The translations under genes were made by a program, and so were the position numbers. This document shows, piece after piece, positions 1 through 6,417 of a stretch of 15,846 nt of DNA (within the stretch, counting starts at the first letter, position 1; each line of letters opens with the position of its first letter). The stretch covers positions 1 to 15,846 of the forward strand of contig JALZUI010000126.1 of NCBI GenBank assembly GCA_023301545.1, given 5' to 3'. This DNA is from Akkermansiaceae bacterium. Its GTDB lineage: Bacteria > Verrucomicrobiota > Verrucomicrobiia > Verrucomicrobiales > Akkermansiaceae. The notes below the pieces were generated by a model that was not told the origin of the DNA, searched no databases, and saw nothing but the letters and a program-made list of their open reading frames with translations.

Positions 1-527
1 CCGTGTTCTCCGAGGATAAGAGCCTTAACCTGTGTTGGAGCAAGGTTGAGTTCATCAGCAATGAGAGAACGAAAACGACCTGTATCCAGCATGGTGCCGA
101 GTCCGATAACTTGGTTGCTAGGAAGCCCGAAGAAATCGACTGCAACCTTAGTAAGTACGTCAACTGGGTTAGAAACAACGAAGACGATCGCATCTTGTTT
201 CATTCCTGCGCTCTTGATATCAGTGATGATTTGAGTAAAGAGGCCAACGTTACGTGCGATGAGGTCAAGACGAGTCTCATCAGGCTTACGGCGGAGACCC
301 GCGGTAATGATGAAGATGTCTGAGTCTGCAGCGCGAGCGTAGTCACCTGAGTAGATGCGCTGGTCGGCGATAGCAGATGAACCGTGGAGAAGGTCAAGTG
401 CCTCTCCGTCAGCCATATCCTTGTTGGCATCAATGAGTTGAATTTCGGAAACGATTCCTGCTGCTTGTAGGAAAACAGCAGCGTTAGATCCTACGCGACC
501 ACCGCCGCCAATAATTGAAACTTTCAT
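1..527 (-). CDS. Malate/lactate dehydrogenase (partial, 3' end beyond window)
   Basis: This is an NAD-dependent 2-hydroxyacid dehydrogenase of the LDH/MDH family, with 175 codons visible and the C-terminal half outside the window. The N-terminus goes straight into a Rossmann fold: a GxGxxG pattern at residues 8-13 and an acidic Asp33 typical of NAD preference. Further family residues are the substrate-loop Arg80 and Arg86, Asn120 in VSNPVD, the Asp148/Arg151 pair, and the catalytic His175 in GEHG at the very edge. Arg80 sits where LDHs have Gln102 and MDHs have Arg, so malate/oxaloacetate-type specificity is favoured. It is the last visible gene of the BMC operon, 29 bases after the aldolase. 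PVM loci usually carry such a gene, and NAD(H) recycling is its likely role (inference). No encapsulation-type extension is visible at the N-terminus. Its start is the ATG at 525-527. Confidence 0.9.
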   Translation of the reverse strand, partial: MKVSIIGGGGRVGSNAAVFLQAAGIVSEIQLIDANKDMADGEALDLLHGSSAIADQRIYSGDYARAADSDIFIITAGLRRKPDETRLDLIARNVGLFTQIITDIKSAGMKQDAIVFVVSNPVDVLTKVAVDFFGLPSNQVIGLGTMLDTGRFRSLIADELNLAPTQVKALILGEH

Positions 528-556
528 ATGTAGAGTAAGTTAAGAGGGAAGGGGGA

Positions 557-1705
557 TTAGCTCATCTTAGCGATGATCTCGTCAGTAAGTTGTTTTACCA
601 ATGATTCTGCGTCGGTGTTGAGAACCGTTCCTGCATTTGCGCTTGGAGCAGATGTAGGAATGTCGCAATGCGCGCCAGCGGTGAAGTCATCGTTCTGACA
701 AAGTTCACACTCTTTCCAGTCTTCACGAGGATCAACCATTCCGATAGAGCGGCGGATTTCGAAGATGTCTTTCATTCCGTCGTTGTTGATCGTAGGGAGT
801 TTACCTCCGTTAAGACCAGCTGCGATGGTTACGGTCTGACATGCAGTTTCCATGTTTTCCATCTTCCAGTAAGCATCTTCTACGTCGCTACCCCAAGCCA
901 TAACACCGTGGTTAGCAAGGAGGATAGCTGGATTGTCCTTCGCTACGTCACGTACAGCCTCGGTCAGCTCATGGCTACCAGGGGTGAAGTAAGGAACAAG
1001 CTTGATCGGACCAGTGAAAATTTCTGCTTCGGAACAAAGACAAGTAGGAGGCTCAATATTTGCTACAGCGAAAGCGGTAGAGTATGGTGGGTGACCGTGG
1101 ATTACGGACTTACACTTAGGTTGAACCTTCATGATCGCGAGGTGAGTTAGAGCCTCAGAGGTGCGCTTACGCCATCCCGCTTTTTGATTACCATCGAGAT
1201 CAATAAGAGCGATCTCGTCGAGGAGAACTTCCCCTTTAGAACGAAGTGTTGGTGTACAGAGGACAAGGTTGTCTCCTACACGTACTGTGATGTTACCGCC
1301 GTTACCATCAACCATGTTACGTTTCCACATTTTACGAGCCACGTTGATCATCTCTTTTTTGATCGCCATGATGTCAGGAGAGTAGAAGAAGCGTTGGATG
1401 TCTTCTGGAGTCGTTGGATCTCCACCTGGAACCCAGTTGTATTCCGCACTTGGGACGACTGGCTCTGGTGGGACACTAGGGACGCCAGCAGGAAGAGCAG
1501 GGAAGCGGTTATTGCTTAGGCCTGTTCCTGTTGAGCTTGCTGATGAACCGGCACTGAAGCTACTGTTGGTGACAACTGAGCGCTGTTGTGCATTGATTGC
1601 ATCTTGTGCTGATGGGGTAATGATAGCACCTGCAGGAATGGTATCTAAAGATACTCCTTGGCTGATCATTTCTTTAATGGTGGTTGCGGTGATTACTTGT
1701 TTCAT
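557..1705 (-). CDS. BMC class II aldolase (L-fuculose-/rhamnulose-1-phosphate type)
   Basis: This is a Zn-dependent class II aldolase of the FucA/RhaD/AraD family, 382 aa. It probably splits L-fuculose-1-P or L-rhamnulose-1-P into DHAP and L-lactaldehyde inside the shell. The catalytic domain spans about residues 108-330: substrate-loop GNGGNIT (135-140), catalytic-type Glu184 in TSEALTH, and Zn ligands His203 and His205 (HGHP) and His266 (ANHG). FucA is about 215 aa, so both ends are extended. Residues 1-38 resemble a short BMC-associated module ending in IPAGAIITPSAQDAI. It is followed by a Ser/Gly/Pro-rich linker (about 40-100). After the catalytic domain come a Cys-containing segment (Cys333, Cys336, Cys347), a flexible Ser/Ala-rich stretch, and a final amphipathic helix (AESLVKQLTDEIIAKM, 366-381) that looks like an encapsulation peptide. 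It lies 20 bases after a BMC-P gene. The exact sugar phosphate cannot be told from sequence. Confidence 0.92.
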   Translation of the reverse strand: MKQVITATTIKEMISQGVSLDTIPAGAIITPSAQDAINAQQRSVVTNSSFSAGSSASSTGTGLSNNRFPALPAGVPSVPPEPVVPSAEYNWVPGGDPTTPEDIQRFFYSPDIMAIKKEMINVARKMWKRNMVDGNGGNITVRVGDNLVLCTPTLRSKGEVLLDEIALIDLDGNQKAGWRKRTSEALTHLAIMKVQPKCKSVIHGHPPYSTAFAVANIEPPTCLCSEAEIFTGPIKLVPYFTPGSHELTEAVRDVAKDNPAILLANHGVMAWGSDVEDAYWKMENMETACQTVTIAAGLNGGKLPTINNDGMKDIFEIRRSIGMVDPREDWKECELCQNDDFTAGAHCDIPTSAPSANAGTVLNTDAESLVKQLTDEIIAKMS

Positions 1706-1725
1706 GGCGGTGAAAGATTAGTGTT

Positions 1726-2025
1726 CTATGAGGGGGTGTATGATAAAGTGTCAAAGATCGCGAGAGTCATCGCGTCAATGGGGCATGGACCGTCGAATTG
1801 TGCCGTTGCTTCGGCTCCTTCAACAAATCCAATGATGTCACCCTCGCCAGCTCCTAAATTATCATAGATAACGAGCGAAGGATTCTTGGTGAGAGTCGGC
1901 TGCTTTTTAATACAGGTATTAATCTGATCAGTGTCGACAGGGTTCACAACCAACCAGCGTCCACCACGGAAGGCTTCTTCCTGGATGCTAAAGGTTACTT
2001 TCCCAATGACGTGTCCGATTCTCAT
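1726..2025 (-). CDS. BMC-P shell vertex protein (EutN/CcmL family), third in operon
   Basis: This is a 99-aa pentameric BMC-P (EutN/CcmL, Pfam BMC vertex) protein that caps the icosahedral corners of the microcompartment shell. Family features are the N-terminal beta strand MRIGHVIGKV, the central GAGEGD turn (about residues 59-64), and a C-terminal PIDAMTLAIFDTL strand resembling the usual vDaaivgIiD ending. It differs from the other two BMC-P proteins of the locus: a longer segment near residues 15-50 (EEAFRGGRW...NTCIKKQP) and a Cys in GPCPID. It is therefore probably not interchangeable with them. It lies between another BMC-P gene (31-base gap) and the aldolase gene (20-base gap), in line with co-transcription. 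No clear Shine-Dalgarno sequence precedes its ATG. Confidence 0.9.
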   Translation of the reverse strand: MRIGHVIGKVTFSIQEEAFRGGRWLVVNPVDTDQINTCIKKQPTLTKNPSLVIYDNLGAGEGDIIGFVEGAEATAQFDGPCPIDAMTLAIFDTLSYTPS

Positions 2026-2056
2026 TATTGTTTTTTAAAGTGTTTAGGTAATACGG

Positions 2057-2320
2057 TTATGAAGTTTCATCGATAAGCCCCTGTACATACATTCGTACAG
2101 GCGCGCTTGGGTCTCCGAGCATTTCTTTCGCGCTGATTCCATCCGTGCTTACTACTACCTTTTGGCCAACGCCTGCTCCTAGGAGATCTACGGCGACAAC
2201 AGGTGTCTTGGAAGGCTTATCGTCTCCATCAAGAACTTGACAGAGAAGAAGCTTACAGCCCTCTAGCGAAGGGTTCTTCGCTGTAGCAACTGCATTTCCG
2301 ACGACGATAGCATTAAGCAT
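2057..2320 (-). CDS. BMC-P shell vertex protein (EutN/CcmL family), second in operon
   Basis: This is an 87-aa BMC-P protein, the shortest of the three vertex proteins. It follows the classic EutN pattern: the beta strand MLNAIVVGNAVAT, then KNPSLEGCKLLLCQVLD, AVDLLGAGVGQKVVVSTDG (turn at about residues 47-52) and a C-terminal strand. The C-terminal strand (RMYVQGLIDE) departs from the usual DaavvgIiD wording but keeps the final ID. Two Cys residues sit in strand 2. It is 13 bases downstream of the aldehyde dehydrogenase stop, and a purine-rich run just before the start on the plus strand reads as pyrimidines on the coding strand, so there is no strong ribosome binding site. It presumably forms pentamers at the vertices; division of labour with the other two BMC-P proteins is unknown. 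Confidence 0.9.
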   Translation of the reverse strand: MLNAIVVGNAVATAKNPSLEGCKLLLCQVLDGDDKPSKTPVVAVDLLGAGVGQKVVVSTDGISAKEMLGDPSAPVRMYVQGLIDETS

Positions 2321-2333
2321 AAGAGGGGGAGTC

Positions 2334-3839
2334 TTAAACGATGCGGAGGTTTTCTACCATCACACAGCGACGAGAGCGTGTGAAGGTCTTAGGAGTTGTG
2401 ATTCCTTCGCCCGTGGTGGTTGCGATAGAGTAGGAAAGGTATCCTTCTCCACCGAGGCCAAGGCCATTCACGGAAGAACCATTTTTCACAAAGATGGTAG
2501 TGTCCATCTCACGTGCCATATAGGTCATATGGTCAACGTTATTAGAGTGGATAACTGCAGAGTGACGGTAGCCATGTTCCGCGTCTTTCGCTAGCGCTAC
2601 TCCAGTTCTGAAGTCAGGAACGCGTACGATTGGGAGGAATGGCATCATTTGCTCTTTCTGAACGTATGGGTGATCTGAGGTCGTTTCTCCGAACACGAGT
2701 TCGGTGTTAACGAAGCCTGTAACACCAGCATGTCCAGCAAGGACGCTAGCATCCGCACCGATGAGGTCACGGTTGAGAACAGGTTTGTTACAACCACCAC
2801 CGCCAGCTTCGATATTGAAGGCGACTTGAGAAAGTGTGTCGATTTGCGTAGCGTTAAGTCTTAGAGCACCTGCGCGTTCCATGGCCTGCATGAAGGCTTC
2901 AAAAACAGATTCTACTACGAACACCGATTTTTCACCGATACAGAGTAGGTTGTTATCAAAGGCTGCGCCAGCGATAATGTTAGGAGCTGCTTTATCAAGA
3001 TTAGCGGTTTCATCTACGACTACAACAGGGTTACCAGGACCAGCACAAACGGAACGCTTGCCTGACTGCATGGCTGCCTTAACAACCGCCGGACCACCAG
3101 TGATAGCCATGAGAGCGATGTGTTTGTTAGCACAGATTTCGTTAAAGCTTTCGATCGTTGGGCTCTCGATTGTACAGATGAGGTTATCAATGCCGAGCTC
3201 TCTTTCGATTGCTTGGTTGTACGCACGAACCGCTAGGGCTGCACTTTTTGCTCCACCAGGGTGGGGGTTGAAGAGGACAGCGTTACCTGCTGCAACGATG
3301 TTAATAACATTACCAGAGAGAGTAGGAACGGAGTGTGTTACAGGGAGAATCGCACCGATGACACCGAACGGGGCGTATTCCTCTAGTGTAATTCCGTGGT
3401 CACCACTCATCGCGTCAGGCGAGAGCCATTCTACGCCAGGGACGTTTTCAATAATCTTGAGCTTCTCAATCTTGTGCTCTAGGCGTCCGATTTTTGTTTC
3501 TTCGAACTCAAACGTACCCCATTGCTCAGCATTGGCTACAGCGAGAGTTTTCACGATATCGACAACGCGCTTGCGACCATCTACGCCAAGCTCTTTAAGC
3601 TTAAGGAAGGCGTCTTGAGCTGCGTCAGCTGCTTGACAGACGCAGGTGAATACTCCGTGCTTTCCACCGATTCCAGGCTTCTTAGCACAGGCACAATCTT
3701 CGTCTTTGTGTGCAGCAGGTGCTGACTGAGGCGCTGCAGGGATAGAGGTCGGTGCCGCTGGCGCCGCTGTTCTTCCTTGTTGCAGGTTGAGTTGGGAGAC
3801 AACGCTCTCAACTACGCTACGTATAGCATTTTGATCCAT
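2334..3839 (-). CDS. BMC CoA-acylating aldehyde dehydrogenase (PduP-like)
   Basis: This is a 501-aa CoA-dependent aldehyde dehydrogenase of the PduP/EutE type. It should oxidise L-lactaldehyde (or a derived aldehyde) to the acyl-CoA inside the shell, using NAD+. Residues 1-18 (IRSVVESVVSQL) form an amphipathic helix typical of N-terminal encapsulation peptides. A Pro/Ala-rich linker follows (about 22-44), then an unusual Cys-containing segment (Cys49, Cys51, Cys66, Cys68) leading into the GVF start of the enzyme. Family motifs in the core are PFGVIGAILPVTHSVPT, GNAVLFNPHP, AITGGPAVV, the AGPGNPVVVVDETAN stretch (266-280), and the catalytic Cys300 in FDNNLLCIGEK. The C-terminus ends at FTRSRRCVMV, as usual for this family. 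It lies between two BMC-P genes (gaps of 13 and 15 bases). The TTAAGAAAT upstream of the ATG gives at best a weak ribosome binding site. Confidence 0.95.
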   Translation of the reverse strand: MDQNAIRSVVESVVSQLNLQQGRTAAPAAPTSIPAAPQSAPAAHKDEDCACAKKPGIGGKHGVFTCVCQAADAAQDAFLKLKELGVDGRKRVVDIVKTLAVANAEQWGTFEFEETKIGRLEHKIEKLKIIENVPGVEWLSPDAMSGDHGITLEEYAPFGVIGAILPVTHSVPTLSGNVINIVAAGNAVLFNPHPGGAKSAALAVRAYNQAIERELGIDNLICTIESPTIESFNEICANKHIALMAITGGPAVVKAAMQSGKRSVCAGPGNPVVVVDETANLDKAAPNIIAGAAFDNNLLCIGEKSVFVVESVFEAFMQAMERAGALRLNATQIDTLSQVAFNIEAGGGGCNKPVLNRDLIGADASVLAGHAGVTGFVNTELVFGETTSDHPYVQKEQMMPFLPIVRVPDFRTGVALAKDAEHGYRHSAVIHSNNVDHMTYMAREMDTTIFVKNGSSVNGLGLGGEGYLSYSIATTTGEGITTPKTFTRSRRCVMVENLRIV

Positions 3840-3854
3840 ATTTCTTAATAGTTA

Positions 3855-4163
3855 TTAACTGCTTTTGTAAATTTTACTTCCGAGGACGTCGACACTATCG
3901 ATGATAGCAACGACGGCGGCGTCAACAGGCACAGGTCGGAGACCTTCAGCTTGTCGAGCGGAGCTTCCCTGACAGAACATGACTAGCTCGCCTTCACCTG
4001 CACCCACGTTATCAATCGCGATAACAGTGTTTGTACCGTTACGGAATTTGGCGGGGTTAGATTCGTCTACGAGTTGAGGACGGAGCACTAAAAGGGTTTT
4101 TCCTTTCAATGCAGGATCCTTTTTCGTCGATACGACGGAGCCTAGGACTTCTGCTAAAAACAT
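3855..4163 (-). CDS. BMC-P shell vertex protein (EutN/CcmL family), first in operon
   Basis: This is a 102-aa BMC-P protein with the most typical EutN/CcmL sequence of the three. It has MFLAEVLGSVVSTKK at the N-terminus, KGKTLLVLRPQ, AIDNVGAGEGELVMFCQGSSAR (the GAGEGE turn plus the conserved GSSAR), and the C-terminal PVDAAVVAIIDSVDV. It should form pentamers that close shell corners. It is the first gene after the longest gap inside the operon (76 bases to the preceding BMC-H stop), and that gap carries a strong hairpin that may separate expression of the abundant hexamer genes from this low-copy vertex gene. The AAAGAA a few bases before the ATG is a possible weak ribosome binding site. Confidence 0.93.
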   Translation of the reverse strand: MFLAEVLGSVVSTKKDPALKGKTLLVLRPQLVDESNPAKFRNGTNTVIAIDNVGAGEGELVMFCQGSSARQAEGLRPVPVDAAVVAIIDSVDVLGSKIYKSS

Positions 4164-4245
4164 AGTTTCTTTATTGGTCAGGGTGAGCTGATGATGTTGC
4201 GACTAAGGCAAGTAAGGTTTCTCCAGGAGGAGAAAGGGCTTACTT
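4164..4245 (-). promoter_or_regulatory. Intra-operon intercistronic hairpin (candidate attenuator or mRNA-stability element)
   Basis: The 76-base gap between a BMC-H gene and a BMC-P gene contains a strong two-part stem. The outer arms are AAGTAAG (4210-4216) and CTTACTT (4239-4245). The inner arms are TTTCTCC (4218-4224) and GGAGAAA (4229-4235), with the four-base loop AGGA. The stem takes in the stop codon of the upstream BMC-H gene (4240-4242). No run of U follows on the coding strand, so it is not a classical terminator. An RNA-processing or 3'-end protection role that sets hexamer-to-pentamer ratio is inference. Confidence 0.55.
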
Positions 4246-4536
4246 AGCTTTTTTCGCTCCAGCAGCAGGAAGGATGTCTGCGATAGCCTTATCTGGACGA
4301 GCGATTACGTGAGCGCTGAGAACTTCACCGACTTGAGCTGCGTTAGCTGCTCCTGCGTCGATAGCTGCTTTTACTGCTGCTACGTCACCTTCGATAACGA
4401 TGTTACACATTGCACTACCGATCTGGCGCATTGGGCCAGCGACAGTTACGTCTGCTGATTTGAGCATTGCGTCTGTGCCGCTTACGAGACCAGCGAGTCC
4501 TTTTGTTTCGAGTATTCCGATTGCTTTGTTAGCCAT
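4240..4536 (-). CDS. BMC-H shell hexamer protein, variant with IGSAMC pore
   Basis: This is a 98-aa single-domain BMC-H protein (Pfam BMC, PduA/CcmK family) that forms hexameric facet tiles. The domain is complete: AIGILETKGLAGLVSGTDAMLKSADV-type N-terminal half, the pore loop around residues 38-44 (QIGSAMC), then IEGDVAAVKAAIDAGAANAAQVGEVLSAHVIARP. The pore has Ser41 and Ala42 where PduA has Ser40 and Gly41, and Cys44 lies close by. A short C-terminal extension (AAGAKKAK) is Ala/Lys-rich. It lies 43 bases after the acetate kinase gene and is separated from the other two BMC-H genes by it. No Shine-Dalgarno sequence is visible in the AT-rich leader before the ATG, although shell hexamers must be made in quantity. 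Confidence 0.95.
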   Translation of the reverse strand: MANKAIGILETKGLAGLVSGTDAMLKSADVTVAGPMRQIGSAMCNIVIEGDVAAVKAAIDAGAANAAQVGEVLSAHVIARPDKAIADILPAAGAKKAK

Positions 4537-4579
4537 AATATTTTGGTGTTTTAGTTTTTAAGAGGTTTATTAAATTGTG

Positions 4580-5761
4580 TTATTTGGAGGTTACCTTTTG
4601 GTAAACCTCACGTACGAGTACGAGTTCTTCATTCGTTGGGATGACGTAGACTTTCACCTTAGAGTCATCGGCACTAATGAGGGTTTCCTTACCACGTACC
4701 TTGTTGCGTGCTGGGTCGATTTTAACGCCGAACTCTTCGAGTCCTTTACAGACTTCTTCACGAGTCCATGCGTCATTTTCGCCAATTCCCGCAGTGAATA
4801 CGATGGTGTCAAGACCACCGAGCTCAAAGAGGTAACTGGATGCCCACTTACGGCAAGATTTGATAAAGATATCGAGAGACATCTGGCAGACTGCATCGCC
4901 TTCGTCTTCAGCCTTAATCTGAACCGCACGCATATCATTGCTGAGGCCAGAGGTGCCGAGGAATCCGGATTGTGTAGTTAGCTGCTCCACTGCTTCCTCA
5001 ATAGTGAGGTTCAGTTTCTTCATCGCATAAGGAATGGCGCCTGAATCGAGGTCACCGACACGGTTATTCTGCGGGAGTCCGCTCTGGGGAGAGAATCCCA
5101 TACTCGTGCCGATAGCGACGCCGTTCTTAATTCCGGTTACAGAGCTGCTTCCGCCGAGGTGGAAGGAGATGACGCGGAGAGGGTCTCCTGAAATCTCTTG
5201 AGGTCCGTCAGCGTAGAGCTTTTTGACATTCTGAACCACGTCAGCGCGGCCCATGAGTTCAGCAGATCGTTCAGCGATGAACTTGTGACTAGCTCCGTGG
5301 AAGCCGTAGCGACGGATTCCAATATCATGCCACTTTTGAGGGACAGCATAACGGGTAGAAGCTTCAGGAATCCATTGGTAGAAGGCGGTCTCAAAGAGAG
5401 CAACAAGGCTCGCTTTAGGGAGGAGTTCGCGGAATTGTTTAATTCCTTGAGCGTATGGAGGGTTGTGCGCAGGAGCAACTTCCTTGAAGCCTTCTAGGGC
5501 TGCAATGATTGCTTCTTCGTCATCAACACATCCGCTCAGGTCCTTGCCTAGTACGGTTTTGAATCCTACTGCATCGATGTCTGAAATTTGGCCAATGTGA
5601 CCACCTGAAGTCAGGTTGTTCAGTGCATCGTTGATAACATCCGCATAATTGGTTACACTTTCATATGCTCCGTCAGCGACTGGGGTCTCCTGGCCGCCCT
5701 CTATTTTATAGAGACGGTATTTGAAAGAGGTAGAACCTAAATTAGCAATAAGGATGTTCAT
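4580..5761 (-). CDS. Acetate/propionate kinase family protein, BMC-associated divergent type
   Basis: This is a 393-aa member of the acetokinase family (ASKHA fold). It would convert an acyl phosphate made by PduL, probably lactyl- or acetyl-phosphate, to the free acid while making ATP. Family features are NLGSTSFKY (Asn7), APAHNP (His99), GIRRYGFHGASH (His155, His159), the phosphate loop HLGGSSS (201-207), NNRVGDLD (Arg234), LGTSGLSNDMR, FTAGIGEN, and PTNEEL (Glu378/379). Two positions differ from the Methanosarcina acetate kinase pattern: the GHRVVHGG segment (Arg91) reads GFKTVLGKD here (Lys68), and the FDTAF aspartate (Asp148) is Glu124. This points to a divergent subfamily, perhaps with another acyl substrate. 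No encapsulation-type helix is seen at either end, so it may act outside the shell. It lies between BMC-H genes with gaps of 34 and 43 bases. Confidence 0.92.
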   Translation of the reverse strand: MNILIANLGSTSFKYRLYKIEGGQETPVADGAYESVTNYADVINDALNNLTSGGHIGQISDIDAVGFKTVLGKDLSGCVDDEEAIIAALEGFKEVAPAHNPPYAQGIKQFRELLPKASLVALFETAFYQWIPEASTRYAVPQKWHDIGIRRYGFHGASHKFIAERSAELMGRADVVQNVKKLYADGPQEISGDPLRVISFHLGGSSSVTGIKNGVAIGTSMGFSPQSGLPQNNRVGDLDSGAIPYAMKKLNLTIEEAVEQLTTQSGFLGTSGLSNDMRAVQIKAEDEGDAVCQMSLDIFIKSCRKWASSYLFELGGLDTIVFTAGIGENDAWTREEVCKGLEEFGVKIDPARNKVRGKETLISADDSKVKVYVIPTNEELVLVREVYQKVTSK

Positions 5762-5795
5762 GTTCTCGTATCGTAATTGTTAAATGGAGGGGGAA

Positions 5796-6074
5796 TTACT
5801 TGATCCACTCACCCATCTTCGCGAGGTCTTCGTGAGGACGTGGGATAACGAGGACGGAGTGTACTTCACCGACTTGAGCTGCTGCTTCTGCGCCAGCGTC
5901 AACGCCAGCTTTTACTGCTGCTACGTCTCCGACGAAGAATCCTGCTACGAGACCAGATCCGATCTTGTCCCAGCCAGTCATGGTGACGTCAGCTGATTTG
6001 ATAGCGGCGTCTGCTGCTTCGATGAGGGAGGTGAGTCCCTTAGTTTCAATAATTCCGAGTGCTTGTTTAGCCAT
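5796..6074 (-). CDS. BMC-H shell hexamer protein, PduA-like KIGSG pore
   Basis: This is a 92-aa BMC-H shell protein with the full single domain and the closest pore match to PduA: residues 37-41 read KIGSG, with Ser40 at the pore constriction. The rest follows the family: QALGIIETKGLTSLIEAADAAIKSADV, FFVGDVAAVKAGVDAGAEAAAQVGEVHSVLVIPRPH. A short tail (EDLAKMGEWIK) ends in an aromatic/Lys segment. Trp35 just before the pore loop is unusual among the three paralogues. It lies between another BMC-H gene (34-base gap) and acetate kinase (34-base gap). No strong ribosome binding site is visible. Confidence 0.96.
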   Translation of the reverse strand: MAKQALGIIETKGLTSLIEAADAAIKSADVTMTGWDKIGSGLVAGFFVGDVAAVKAGVDAGAEAAAQVGEVHSVLVIPRPHEDLAKMGEWIK

Positions 6075-6108
6075 AATAAATTAGTTAGTTAAAATTTGAT
6101 TTGAGATC

Positions 6109-6378
6109 TTAGAGACCGAACTGCTTAACGATTTCTGCAGATGGACGAGCGATAACGTGAGCGCTGAAGAGCTCGCCTACGCGGCCTGCTGCTTCTGCAC
6201 CAGCGTCAACAGCTGATTTTACGCTTCCTACGTCTCCTTGGATAAGGATCGAGAGGAAACCTGCACCGATTTGTACTTGCTTAACGATTTCAACGTCAGC
6301 AGCTTTTGCCATAGCATCAGCAGCTTCCACGTTTCCGACGTAGCCTTTTGTTTCAATTATTCCCAGAGCTTTGTTCAT
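6109..6378 (-). CDS. BMC-H shell hexamer protein, variant with QIGAG pore
   Basis: This is an 89-aa BMC-H shell protein and the second gene of the operon. It shows NKALGIIETKGYVGNVEAADAMAKAADVE, the pore loop QIGAGF (residues 36-41), IQGDVGSVKSAVDAGAEAAGRVGELFSAHVIARP, and a short tail ending QFGL. The pore Ser of PduA (Ser40) is Ala39 here, which removes the hydroxyl lining, and the bulky Phe41 follows. It therefore probably has a different permeability from its two paralogues. It comes 39 bases after pduL and 34 bases before the next BMC-H gene. Confidence 0.95.
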   Translation of the reverse strand: MNKALGIIETKGYVGNVEAADAMAKAADVEIVKQVQIGAGFLSILIQGDVGSVKSAVDAGAEAAGRVGELFSAHVIARPSAEIVKQFGL

Positions 6379-6417
6379 GGTGTTTTATAGTTTGTGTTTA
6401 GGTTTGTTGTTGTGTGC

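Noticed and set aside
2836..3618. 260-residue open frame on the plus strand opposite the aldehyde dehydrogenase
   Set aside because: It lies entirely antisense to a gene with clear catalytic motifs, has no recognisable domain or ribosome binding site, and its composition is that of a codon-shadow frame.
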